Notes: a model not told the origin generated them from the sequence alone. A DNA stretch of 12,338 nt from Candidatus Sulfopaludibacter sp. SbA3 (GCA_945865705.1 CAMBEY010000057.1:1-12338); one strand, 5' to 3'; counted from the stretch's first letter, positions 1 through 8,076 are shown. Numbers and translations are program-made.

Positions 1-1302
<1,302 letters not shown>

Positions 1303-1329
1303 TGATAGTCTCCTTGGTCTGGCGCTGAT

Positions 1330-2178
1330 TCACTGACCTGATTCATCGCGGCTCTCTTCAAATATACGTTGCAGTTGATCGCAGGCGTCGCGTGCCTGAT
1401 CGAGCGGAGCAACGCCTGAATCCACTGACCGCGATTCGATCGTCCAGGCCGCATCCGGCGCTGCCTGCGCCAGTGCTCGAAGAACAACATTCCAGGAAAT
1501 TACGCCCAGCGGGGGGAACTGGTGGTCATCCATCATGCCGTTGTTGTCGCTGAGATGCGCACATGCAATATTCCCGCCAAGCACTTCAATGGCCTCCGTA
1601 ACGCCACCGTCAAGATGGGCGTGACCAGTGTCGAGGCACACTTTCATGTTTCGCAAGTGTGTATGCGCGAAGAACTGAATCAGCCTCCGTGGAGTGGATA
1701 TTTCATTGGTGATGTTTTCGAGCAGAATCTCGACGCCGCGCTGCCGGGCGAACAAGCATAGGTGCTCCAGGCTCGTCAGTGCGGCATCAAACTTCCGAAG
1801 ATCGAACTCTTCGCCCTCCACACCAAGGTGGACAATCAAATAGCGAAAGGGTGCCAGTTCCGCCGTTTCCAATGCTCGCTTGATTTCGTCCATCGAGTCC
1901 TGCCGGCGCTGACGGTCAAGAAATGCGATGGAAACCATGGAGTGCGGAGACGCGCCACGCGGATCGCGTGATACAGGCGCATGCAAAGAATGCAACTTGC
2001 CGGGTGAGTTGGCGGTCCACTGCCCGATTTCGCGGAGTTGACTGGGATTGGTGTAATCGAAGTGTCCGCGGTCGCCGTAGATTTCAATTTGCTGAAATCC
2101 AGCACTGACAATTTCATCGAGCAAACGTGCACCCAACAGCTGGTGCCGGAACAGATAGGTTGAAAGAGCGCGGTGCAT
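1330..2178 (-). CDS. Sugar phosphate isomerase/epimerase-like TIM-barrel protein
   Basis: A 282-residue protein of the xylose isomerase-like / AP endonuclease 2 TIM-barrel superfamily. Candidate metal ligands lie at the expected strand ends: E154 (LLEN), D183 and H186 (LDTGHAH), H208 (AHLSDNNG), D217 and H219 (DDH), and E248 (IESR). The HLSDNNG...DDH pattern is characteristic of the sugar isomerase/epimerase and hydroxypyruvate-isomerase-like group rather than of true endonuclease IV. There is no signal peptide, so it should be cytoplasmic. The substrate cannot be read from sequence. ATG at 2178 is preceded by AAGGG at 2183-2187 with a short 4-nt spacer. The stop of the upstream chelatase gene lies 14 bp before it and asnS starts 27 bp after it, so all three are probably co-transcribed. 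The family call is firm; the reaction is unknown. Confidence 0.85.
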   Translation of the reverse strand: MHRALSTYLFRHQLLGARLLDEIVSAGFQQIEIYGDRGHFDYTNPSQLREIGQWTANSPGKLHSLHAPVSRDPRGASPHSMVSIAFLDRQRRQDSMDEIKRALETAELAPFRYLIVHLGVEGEEFDLRKFDAALTSLEHLCLFARQRGVEILLENITNEISTPRRLIQFFAHTHLRNMKVCLDTGHAHLDGGVTEAIEVLGGNIACAHLSDNNGMMDDHQFPPLGVISWNVVLRALAQAAPDAAWTIESRSVDSGVAPLDQARDACDQLQRIFEESRDESGQ

Positions 2179-2192
2179 ATGACCCTTGTGAA

Positions 2193-2633
2193 CTAGAGTG
2201 CGGATTTCCCTGTGCTCCCGGAATCCTCAGGGGTGTCTTCTGGCGCGCCGACGGCGGCGATCATCCGATCCAACAGGACTTCCAGCAGCAGCGGATGACC
2301 TTCCATTGGCAAAGCGATCTTAACATCCAAGCCTGGGAACAGGGCTTGCTGCTGACGCGCTAGCTCCGGCAGATCCTTGCTGATGTGGATACCCATAGTG
2401 AGAAAGTAAGGAACTATGATAACGCGAAACGCGCCTGCTCTCACCGCTTGGGCGATGGCACTGGCCAAATCGGGATGGGCCTTCTCTAGAAACGCTGCGA
2501 TGGCCGGACAGCGCGAACGGGCGGCCAGTTCCCTAGCCACGCGCGCGACCGCTTCGTTTGCCTCCGCCACGGATGACCCGTGCGCGAATAAGATAATTGT
2601 GGGAGGAACAGTTCCTGGCATAGCGCCTGGCAA
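2193..2633 (-). CDS. CbiX/SirB-type sirohydrochlorin chelatase, short form
   Basis: A protein of about 146 residues with the single-domain architecture of short CbiX/SirB chelatases, which insert cobalt, nickel or iron into sirohydrochlorin on the way to cobalamin, coenzyme F430 or siroheme. Visible marks are FAHGSS near residues 16-21 with the conserved His18, a FLEKAHP segment (48-54) with Glu50, and PYFLTMGIHISKDLPEL (75-91) with a second metal-site histidine, His83. The acidic, Ser/Gly-rich tail after about residue 128 is not part of the fold. No other tetrapyrrole gene is in view, so which metal it uses and whether sirohydrochlorin is the true substrate are open. The start is probably TTG at 2633, which has a well-placed Shine-Dalgarno site; the alternative ATG at 2621 encodes four fewer residues and has none. 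It is the first gene of the leftward cluster. Confidence 0.85.
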   Translation of the reverse strand: MPGAMPGTVPPTIILFAHGSSVAEANEAVARVARELAARSRCPAIAAFLEKAHPDLASAIAQAVRAGAFRVIIVPYFLTMGIHISKDLPELARQQQALFPGLDVKIALPMEGHPLLLEVLLDRMIAAVGAPEDTPEDSGSTGKSAL

Positions 2634-2641
2634 GCTGAATG

Positions 2642-2646
2642 TCCTT
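2642..2646 (-). promoter_or_regulatory. Shine-Dalgarno site supporting a TTG start
   Basis: On the minus strand AAGGA lies 8 nt before TTG at 2633-2631, an optimal spacing. The only nearby alternative, ATG at 2621, has no purine-rich site at a suitable distance. This favours the rarer TTG as the start of the chelatase gene. Confidence 0.55.
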
Positions 2647-2766
2647 ATAAGTATTGAATCGCAAACTTGAATGGCCGGAATTCATGGCAATAACCGCCAC
2701 TCGCCCAACCCGCGTTTAAGACTAACATAGTTTTTGCGCTCATGGTTTATGTGCTATTTATCGTGA

Positions 2767-2783
2767 GCTGGCACCAGCGCTGG
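2767..2783. repeat. Alternating GCTGG / CCAGC inverted elements
   Basis: The stretch reads GCTGG, CA, CCAGC, GCTGG. The right part forms the perfect 10-bp palindrome CCAGCGCTGG (2774-2783), and the left part is a second inverted copy sharing the middle element. It sits about 60 bp upstream of the rightward -35 box, a position suited to an operator, but no regulator can be named. Confidence 0.35.
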
Positions 2784-2841
2784 CCTTGCGATAAGCCCCA
2801 ATGCTGCATCGGGAAAGGAACCCCCTGCACGGGTTTTAGGC

Positions 2842-2869
2842 TTGGCAGTCGATTGCGGGATGTGATAAT
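2842..2869 (+). promoter_or_regulatory. Sigma70-type promoter for the MBL-PilZ gene
   Basis: The -35 box TTGGCA (2842-2847) matches the consensus at 5 of 6 bases, the spacer is 16 bp, and the -10 box GATAAT (2864-2869) matches at 5 of 6. A TG at 2861-2862 forms an extended -10 element. Transcription would begin near 2876, leaving an untranslated leader of about 120 nt before the ATG at 2997. Confidence 0.6.
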
Positions 2870-2996
2870 TTTTTGACGGTCGCACCCAGGTTTCACACCT
2901 CCCACTCCTGGATTGAGCGCACCATCTGGCGACTACGGCAGGAGAACTTTCCGCAACGGCTGGCCGCAACTGATGGAATGAGAAGGGCTTACGAAA

Positions 2997-4142
2997 ATGA
3001 AGGTGCGTTTTTGGGGAGTACGCGGGTCCACACCCACGTCGGCGCTGGAAAACCTGCGCTACGGCGGCAACACTCCCTGCATTGAAATTCGCACGCCGGA
3101 TGACAGACTTTTTGTCTTTGATTGCGGCACCGGCTTCCGTCTGCTGGGGAAACAGTTACTGAACGAGTATGGCCACAAGAGTATTCAGGCCCATATTTTT
3201 TTGTCTCATTATCACTGGGACCACATTCAGGGTATTTCGTTCTTTGAACCGCTCTACAACCCGGAAAACAACTTTCACTTCTATTCGTTCATTTCCCACG
3301 CTGGAAGCGTTCAGAACGTCATCGAAGGACAGATGTCCGACCCCTATTTTCCTGTCAATATGAATATCATGAAGGCCCGCAGAAATTTCAGGGAGATGGA
3401 TGCGAACCCGGTGGAATTGGATGGCATGAAAGTAACAGCACTTCCACTCAATCATCCGCAAGGATGCCTGGGGTTTCGGATCGAATACGATGGGCATGTC
3501 GTAACCTATGCCACGGACAATGAGCCAGGCTCACCCGAGCACGACCGCAACGTTCGACTGCTTGCGCAGGGAGCAGACCTCTTTATCTATGATTCTCAGT
3601 ACACACCTCTGGAATACTCCAACTTTAAACGGGGATGGGGACATTCAACTTGGCGCGAGGGAGTAAACATTGCGAAGGAAACCGGCGTCAAACAGTTCAT
3701 ACTTTTCCATCATGATCCTGATCACAACGATGTGTTCGTAGACTCGATCCTGGGCGAGGCACGCAAGATATTTCCTAATTCAATGGCAAGCTGGGAGGGA
3801 CTGGAAATTGATCTCGCCGCGGGACAGCAGAATAAATCGCAGGAGATGATTGAGCGGCGGCTCGGGCGGCGCCAGCAATTAGAGATCCCCGTCCGGGTAG
3901 TGGGCACCCGTCCCGACGGGACCGTCTTTGAAGAAGTCACTTGCCTAGAAAATCTTTCTGTCCGCGGCGGCTTTTTCATTCTCGAAAATGATCCCGACAC
4001 GAATGAACCGTTGCAAGTGGAACTCCACACCTCGCGTGATGGAACCACCCTTCATAAGTCGATGGTAAGTACCCGTGTTACACGCAATCTTGCCGTCGAA
4101 GTGGGCAAGAAAACAAAGCGCGGAATCGGCGTCTCTTTTTAG
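2997..4142 (+). CDS. Metallo-beta-lactamase-fold hydrolase fused to a PilZ domain
   Basis: A 381-residue two-domain cytoplasmic protein. Residues 1-270 form a metallo-beta-lactamase (MBL) fold: the start MKVRFWGVRGSTPTS is typical of PhnP/RNase Z-like members; the HxHxDH motif is at 71-76 (HYHWDH); and further candidate metal ligands are H153, D174 and the histidines of FHHDPDH (237-243), so a dinuclear zinc or iron site looks intact. Residues about 285-381 resemble a PilZ domain, with arginines R287/R288 and R291/R292 giving RxxxR, and NLSVRG (319-324) giving NxSxxG. These are the two motifs that bind cyclic-di-GMP in PilZ proteins. The sequence suggests a hydrolase controlled by cyclic-di-GMP; the substrate (nucleotide, phosphodiester or other) cannot be read. 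AGAAGGG at 2981-2987 is a good ribosome site. There is no signal peptide. The MBL call is firm and the PilZ call likely. Confidence 0.87.
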   Translation: MKVRFWGVRGSTPTSALENLRYGGNTPCIEIRTPDDRLFVFDCGTGFRLLGKQLLNEYGHKSIQAHIFLSHYHWDHIQGISFFEPLYNPENNFHFYSFISHAGSVQNVIEGQMSDPYFPVNMNIMKARRNFREMDANPVELDGMKVTALPLNHPQGCLGFRIEYDGHVVTYATDNEPGSPEHDRNVRLLAQGADLFIYDSQYTPLEYSNFKRGWGHSTWREGVNIAKETGVKQFILFHHDPDHNDVFVDSILGEARKIFPNSMASWEGLEIDLAAGQQNKSQEMIERRLGRRQQLEIPVRVVGTRPDGTVFEEVTCLENLSVRGGFFILENDPDTNEPLQVELHTSRDGTTLHKSMVSTRVTRNLAVEVGKKTKRGIGVSF

Positions 4143-4261
4143 ACGGCTGGAGACTGACAGTCGCGTTGCACATCGCTAGCACCAATGGTATCGACGAAAA
4201 ATCTCTGCCTTGATATCCACCCCGCCTCCGTTGACATTCTACTCAGATACAATGGACTGGT

Positions 4262-5419
4262 ATGGAACAGCATCTATCCGCTGATCATTCCACGATTCCT
4301 GCCACTGACCTCGTCGCTCATTCCGAGATTGGCAAAACTTTCTTGAAAATGGGGTGCTTGGGATTTGGCGGACCGCTAGCCCATGTGGCGCTGATGCAGC
4401 AGGAAGTCGTGGAGAATCGCCGCTGGATTCCACCTGCCGTATTCGCTGAGGGATTGACGCTTTCACAGATTCTTCCCGGACCGCTCTCGACCAAGCTCGC
4501 CATTTATCTGGGCTACCACCTGCGCGGACTTCGCGGCGCGGCCATCACCGGCTCGGCATTTATCCTCCCGGCATTTCTCATGTTGCTGGGATTGACCGCC
4601 CTCTACTTTCGCTACGGCACGCTGCCTGCCGTTGCCGGAGTTTTTCGGGGCATCACACCTGTCGTACTGGCGATGATTCTGCTCTCCTGCTACAAACTGG
4701 GGCAGCAGTCAGCCACCAGTTGGATCCAACGGGTGATTCTCCTGGCTTGCGCCATCGCCGTAGGCGCTTTCTCGATTAGCCTCCCGCTTATATTCGCGAT
4801 GTCAGCAGTAGTGGGCGTACTCTTGTCCGAAACACTGCGCAAGCGATGGTCTGGCGGAAATTCATTGATGATTTTGCTGCCGCTCCCGCTACTCGGCCAA
4901 CTTGGATGGTTCTTCCTGAAAGTGGGATCGCTGATCTTCGGCGGCGGACTGGTGATTGTCCCATTCATCGAAAAGGAAGTCGTTACCCGGCTCGGCTGGC
5001 TGACGCACCGCGAATTTCTTGACGGGCTGGCGCTGGGCCAAATCACCCCCGGCCCGGTGGTCATCACCGCCACCTTCATCGGCTACAAAGTGGCGGGATT
5101 GGCCGGAGCCTTTGTAGCCACCGCCGCCATATTTCTTCCCTCGTTTTTTCTCATCATCCTGGCTGCCGTGTTCCTCAGGAGCAGGCAGAAGTCGCCATAC
5201 TTGCAAGCAGCGCTTGGCGCAGTCAATCCAGCGGCAGTGGGCGCGGTGCTCGGTTCCTTCTGGTCATTGGCCAAGGTGCCCTTTGGCGAATGGTTTGGAG
5301 TGGCATGGTTTGCAGTTTCACTTATCGCAATGCAATGGCTAAATATCAGTTTTCTGCGCATGCTAGCCGTCGGGAGCTTAATTGGAGTCATCGCATGGTT
5401 GATAGGCGCAGCCACTTGA
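4262..5419 (+). CDS. chrA: ChrA-family chromate/anion transporter, two-domain form
   Basis: A 385-residue inner-membrane protein built of two homologous CHR halves, the long form of the chromate ion transporter (CHR) family. The first half carries FGGPLAH (35-41) and LPGP (71-74) followed by LAIYLGY. The second half repeats the pattern as FGGG (226-229), then EKEVV, EFLDGLALGQ (251-260) and TPGP (262-265). Hydrophobic segments are spread over the whole length, with about ten membrane spans. Characterised members export chromate, but many homologues have unknown anion substrates, so chromate resistance is an inference from family. The start has no clear Shine-Dalgarno site: the 20 bases before ATG 4262 contain only weak purine runs. 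A TACAAT at 4248-4253 could be a -10 box that would give an almost leaderless message. No chrB-type regulator is present. Confidence 0.9.
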   Translation: MEQHLSADHSTIPATDLVAHSEIGKTFLKMGCLGFGGPLAHVALMQQEVVENRRWIPPAVFAEGLTLSQILPGPLSTKLAIYLGYHLRGLRGAAITGSAFILPAFLMLLGLTALYFRYGTLPAVAGVFRGITPVVLAMILLSCYKLGQQSATSWIQRVILLACAIAVGAFSISLPLIFAMSAVVGVLLSETLRKRWSGGNSLMILLPLPLLGQLGWFFLKVGSLIFGGGLVIVPFIEKEVVTRLGWLTHREFLDGLALGQITPGPVVITATFIGYKVAGLAGAFVATAAIFLPSFFLIILAAVFLRSRQKSPYLQAALGAVNPAAVGAVLGSFWSLAKVPFGEWFGVAWFAVSLIAMQWLNISFLRMLAVGSLIGVIAWLIGAAT

Positions 5420-5486
5420 GGCACTATACAAATAGCGGGTCTTTAGCGCGGCAAGCGAAATGCATGTGTGAGACAACGGTGAGCAG

Positions 5487-6113
5487 ATGGCAGCGCCTGA
5501 CATAGCACCGCCAAATCCACTATTCAAGTCGCTCGACCTCGACTTGGTGCATCGCGCCAAGGAAGGTGATGTCGCTTCGTTCAGCGAACTGGTCTCGCGC
5601 CATGAGCGCAAGATATTCCGCCTCACTCAACACATAACCGGGAATCGTGAAGATGCCGAGGATGCCTTGCAAGAAGCGTTCCTGAAGGCTTACACGAAAC
5701 TCGACCAGTTCCAGGAAGGTTCGCAGTTCTATACCTGGCTGGTGCGCATCGCCGTCAACGAGTCGTTGATGAAGCTGCGCAAGCGTCGCAACACGCCGTT
5801 CACCATTTCGCTGGACGAACCGCTCGAATCGGATGACGGACTGATTCCACGCGAGATCGGCCAATGGGAAGATAATCCCGAATCGAAGTTTGCCCAGCAG
5901 GAGCTGCGGGAAATTCTGGATCAGCAATTAAAGTCCATGCCGGAGGCATTCCGCACCGTGCTGGTGCTGCGCGACCTGGAGCAGATATCCACCGAGGAGA
6001 CTGCTCGCCTGCTGGAGATTTCCGTTCCCGCCGTGAAGTCGCGTCTGTTGCGCGCCCGTCTGCATCTGCGGGAGAAGCTGAACAAGTATTTCGAGCGAGG
6101 TAAATCCGCATGA
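5487..6113 (+). CDS. ECF (sigma-70 family) RNA polymerase sigma factor
   Basis: A 208-residue extracytoplasmic-function sigma factor that redirects RNA polymerase to a specific promoter set. Region 2 spans about residues 20-100 and includes DAEDALQEAFLKAY (56-69), the core-binding helix, and FYTWLVRIAVN (81-91), which covers the -10 recognition part. A short acidic linker (about 108-135) leads to region 4 at about 140-195, with the helix-turn-helix ETARLLEISVPAVKSRLLRAR (171-191) for -35 recognition. Regions 1.2 and 3 are absent, as expected for ECF factors. The start ATG 5487 has only a weak, very close GGTGAG. Its stop codon overlaps the start of the zinc-finger protein that follows, a classic sigma/anti-sigma arrangement. 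The gene begins 67 bp after chrA; whether it is co-transcribed with chrA is unclear. Confidence 0.95.
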   Translation: MAAPDIAPPNPLFKSLDLDLVHRAKEGDVASFSELVSRHERKIFRLTQHITGNREDAEDALQEAFLKAYTKLDQFQEGSQFYTWLVRIAVNESLMKLRKRRNTPFTISLDEPLESDDGLIPREIGQWEDNPESKFAQQELREILDQQLKSMPEAFRTVLVLRDLEQISTEETARLLEISVPAVKSRLLRARLHLREKLNKYFERGKSA

Positions 6114-6358
6114 GTACCTGCAAGAAACTGCTGACAGAACTGTCCAGCTATCTGGATAACGAACTGGACTCCGACCTTCGCGTCGAGATTGAGACGCACA
6201 TGCGGCGTTGTCCCGACTGCCACATCATCATCGACTCAACGCGCAAGACGGTTCAAATATACCGAGGGTGCGATGCCTACGAAGTACCAACGTCTCTTCA
6301 TGAGCGCATCGAGCAGGCGGTTAAGATGCACATCGAAAAATCCACCGGGAAATGCTGA
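6110..6358 (+). CDS. Zinc-finger anti-sigma factor (ZAS / zf-HC2 type)
   Basis: An 82-residue soluble protein that should bind and inactivate the ECF sigma factor encoded just before it. The ZAS signature is complete: C4, then H30-x3-C34-x2-C37 in the segment HMRRCPDC, the usual zinc site of RsrA/ChrR-like anti-sigma factors. There is no transmembrane segment, so it would sense a cytoplasmic signal such as redox state, in contrast to the larger membrane-anchored anti-sigma factors. A final Cys82 and Cys54 (RGCDAY) are additional thiols outside the core motif. The ATG overlaps the sigma stop as ATGA, so translation is probably coupled and the two proteins made in matched amounts. After the stop comes a spacer of 143 bp with palindromes and no clear terminator. 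Confidence 0.88.
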   Translation: MSTCKKLLTELSSYLDNELDSDLRVEIETHMRRCPDCHIIIDSTRKTVQIYRGCDAYEVPTSLHERIEQAVKMHIEKSTGKC

Positions 6359-6418
6359 CCGCTGCCTGACCCTTCCGTCCAGACCCATTCTTGACTTCCC
6401 TCCTCGCCCGCGATAGCC

Positions 6419-6430
6419 TAGGCGCGCCTA
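6419..6430. repeat. 12-bp perfect palindrome
   Basis: TAGGCGCGCCTA is self-complementary over all 12 bases. It lies in the spacer between the anti-sigma and GMC genes, 8 bp before a larger hairpin. It could be an operator half of a regulator of the oxidoreductase operon; chance cannot be excluded in GC-rich DNA. Confidence 0.4.
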
Positions 6431-6438
6431 TATCTGAT

Positions 6439-6473
6439 GGTTGATTAACTCCGCGAATGAGCGGTAATCAACC
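6439..6473. promoter_or_regulatory. Bulged inverted repeat upstream of the GMC operon
   Basis: GGTTGATTA (6439-6447) is perfectly complementary to TAATCAACC (6465-6473). Inside, CCGC (6451-6454) pairs with GCGG (6461-6464) around a 6-nt loop, leaving only the ACT of 6448-6450 as a bulge. The 13-bp stem ends 16 bp before the GGAG ribosome site of the oxidoreductase gene. No run of T follows on the plus strand, so it is not an ordinary intrinsic terminator. An operator for a dimeric regulator or a structured messenger leader fits better. Confidence 0.5.
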
Positions 6474-6501
6474 CAAGTGATGATCGCATGGAGAAGCATA
6501 G

Positions 6502-8025
6502 ATGGCCGCTACGCGTGAATTTGATCTGATTGTAGTAGGCGCAGGTATGGCCGGCATCATCGCCGCCGCGCGCATCGCCGAACAGGGCATCCATCCCGGC
6601 ACCGGCGATAAGCTGCGCGTGGCCATGATCGAGGCTGGCCCGCATGTGCTGAAGGGCAAGGCCCGCGCCGGGTACGGCGATCCACTGAACCGCAAGATGA
6701 TCCCGCAAATTCTGTGGGAAGAGTTCGGGATGCTCGAGGAATGGCCTTGGCAGTTTGGGTTGAAAGCCGTGGGCGGCTGCTCGTTGCACTGGGGTTGCCA
6801 CGTTCACCTGCCCTTCCCGGAAGACTACGCCAACTGGTCGTCAATGGGCATCAACTGGTCGCGCGATCACATGAACGATGCGGTGGAGGACATCACGCAC
6901 AACTTCCACGTGGAGGCAGATCCGGAGGAGGCCTACACGCGCGGTGAGCGCATGTTCCGCGAGGGCGCTCAGGCCATGGGACACCGCGTCGTCCCAGTGC
7001 TCACCACGCGCAAGAATTGCATCTACTGCGGTTTTCACAATGAAAGCCACGGCTGCAAGTACGACGCCAAGGCTACTTCGCTCTGGTATCTTCCCACCGC
7101 CGAGGCCAACGGCGTGGAGTTGATCGACAGAGCCGAGGTAAAGAAGATCATCATCGAAAAACAGGGAGCGGGCGGCGTGGTCAGGGGAGTGGTTTACGAA
7201 AAGAATGGCGTGGTGGAGGAAGCGCGCGCAGAAAAAGTGATCGTCTCCTGCGGGACCTGGGGCAGCCCGTTGCTGCTGGCGCGCTCCGGCTACGGCCCCA
7301 AGGATGAGTTGGGTGATAGAGTGATCGTCGAGAACGACAATGTGGGCCGCAATCTGGATGGCGACACCAGCTACCGCATCCCGCTCTATTTTCCCGAACC
7401 CATCAAAGAGCCTGGTCGCGGAACCAATTCGAGCTTAGGCTTCTTTCTAAGCGACCCCAATTACACCGATGGCACGGGCTTCGTGCGCATCTCTACTGCG
7501 GAACTCAGCTACATCAATTATCCACACATCTCCGCGTTGAGCGAGTTTGCTCCGCCCTTCGGCAAGGCGCACATGGATTTCATGCGCACGGCCGTGACCC
7601 GGCTGGGTGCAATCTCCATACTCTTCAATCGTGCGCCGCTGCACGTGAAAGGACGCGTGAATCTGCGCACCGGAGCCCAGAGCTATCCCGGCGATCCGTA
7701 CATCGACAAGAGAATGCAGGAAGCCAAGCAGGTGGTCATCGAACTGGCAAAGAAGATGGGCGCGAAGTATTCACCACGCTTTCCCTCTTCATTCGCGGGC
7801 CGTGGTGGCGGACACACCAACGGAACCTGCCGGGCAGGCAGCGACCGCCGCAACTCGGTCATCAATGGTGATTTCGAGTCGCATGAGGTAAAGGGTTTGT
7901 TCGTGGTGGACGCCAGTTCCTATCCCCGCGCGTCGGTGAACTCAGGACTATTCGCCGCCATCATGGGCGCATTCGGAGCGCGACGCATCGTAGCAACACA
8001 CTTTTCACGAGGCGCCGGAGCATAG
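6502..8025 (+). CDS. GMC-family FAD oxidoreductase, large catalytic subunit
   Basis: A 507-residue flavoprotein of the glucose-methanol-choline (GMC) family, close in style to the large subunits of gluconate 2-dehydrogenase and related sugar/alcohol dehydrogenases. The FAD-binding Rossmann motif GAGMAG is at 13-18 with the distal acid in MIEAG (42-46). GGCSLHWG (91-98) is the flavin-loop motif. HTNGTCRAG (438-446) holds the likely catalytic His438, and N480 in SVNSG matches the second active-site position, where Asn occurs in cholesterol oxidase. FVVDASSYPRAS (467-478) is the C-terminal FAD motif. Three cysteines, C173, C176 and C185, form C-x2-C-x8-C in the region where related dehydrogenases have an iron-sulphur motif. 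The protein has no signal peptide and probably travels with its Tat-signal partner encoded 51 bp downstream. GGAG at 6490-6493 is the ribosome site. The substrate is unknown. Confidence 0.9.
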   Translation: MAATREFDLIVVGAGMAGIIAAARIAEQGIHPGTGDKLRVAMIEAGPHVLKGKARAGYGDPLNRKMIPQILWEEFGMLEEWPWQFGLKAVGGCSLHWGCHVHLPFPEDYANWSSMGINWSRDHMNDAVEDITHNFHVEADPEEAYTRGERMFREGAQAMGHRVVPVLTTRKNCIYCGFHNESHGCKYDAKATSLWYLPTAEANGVELIDRAEVKKIIIEKQGAGGVVRGVVYEKNGVVEEARAEKVIVSCGTWGSPLLLARSGYGPKDELGDRVIVENDNVGRNLDGDTSYRIPLYFPEPIKEPGRGTNSSLGFFLSDPNYTDGTGFVRISTAELSYINYPHISALSEFAPPFGKAHMDFMRTAVTRLGAISILFNRAPLHVKGRVNLRTGAQSYPGDPYIDKRMQEAKQVVIELAKKMGAKYSPRFPSSFAGRGGGHTNGTCRAGSDRRNSVINGDFESHEVKGLFVVDASSYPRASVNSGLFAAIMGAFGARRIVATHFSRGAGA

Positions 8026-8076
8026 ATTGACTTCGTTTCCGGCTAGTTGAATTCGGTCTTACGAGAAAGGCGGATC

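Larger units (their letters stand above)
2634..2996. other. Divergent intergenic region, about 360 bp
   Basis: This region separates the leftward chelatase cluster from the rightward MBL-PilZ gene. I see no convincing gene in it; short open frames on both strands lack family signatures and ribosome sites. It holds a good rightward promoter (2842-2869), a leader of about 120 nt, a cluster of GCTGG/CCAGC elements (2767-2783) and a 7-base direct repeat CCGCAAC at 2951-2957 and 2964-2970. The part nearest the chelatase gene (about 2640-2760) is more AT-rich and should contain its leftward promoter, but I could not identify a -35/-10 pair there with confidence. Confidence 0.7.

Noticed and set aside
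2842..2857. Possible sigma-54 site, TTGGCA followed by TTGC
   Set aside because: The GG-to-GC distance is one base short of the strict sigma-54 spacing, and the same TTGGCA serves better as the -35 box of a sigma70 promoter.
2754..2969. Minus-strand open frame of about 71 codons in the divergent spacer
   Set aside because: It overlaps the rightward promoter and leader, has no ribosome site I can defend, and its composition is unlike the neighbouring proteins.
4152..4162. Small palindrome GACTGACAGTC after the MBL-PilZ gene, considered as a terminator
   Set aside because: The arms are 5 bp around a single base, too short to form a loop, and no T tract follows.
5399..5430. TTGATA and TATACA upstream of the sigma gene, considered as a promoter
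   Set aside because: The spacer is 20 bp, outside the workable range, and the -35 lies inside the chrA coding end.
6391..6419. Possible promoter for the GMC operon, TTGACT with TAGCCT 17 bp downstream
   Set aside because: The -35 is good but the -10 matches only 3 of 6 bases. It is too weak to annotate without transcript data.
6439..6473. Hairpin considered as an intrinsic terminator for the sigma/anti-sigma operon
   Set aside because: No T run follows on either strand, so it was kept as a regulatory inverted repeat.
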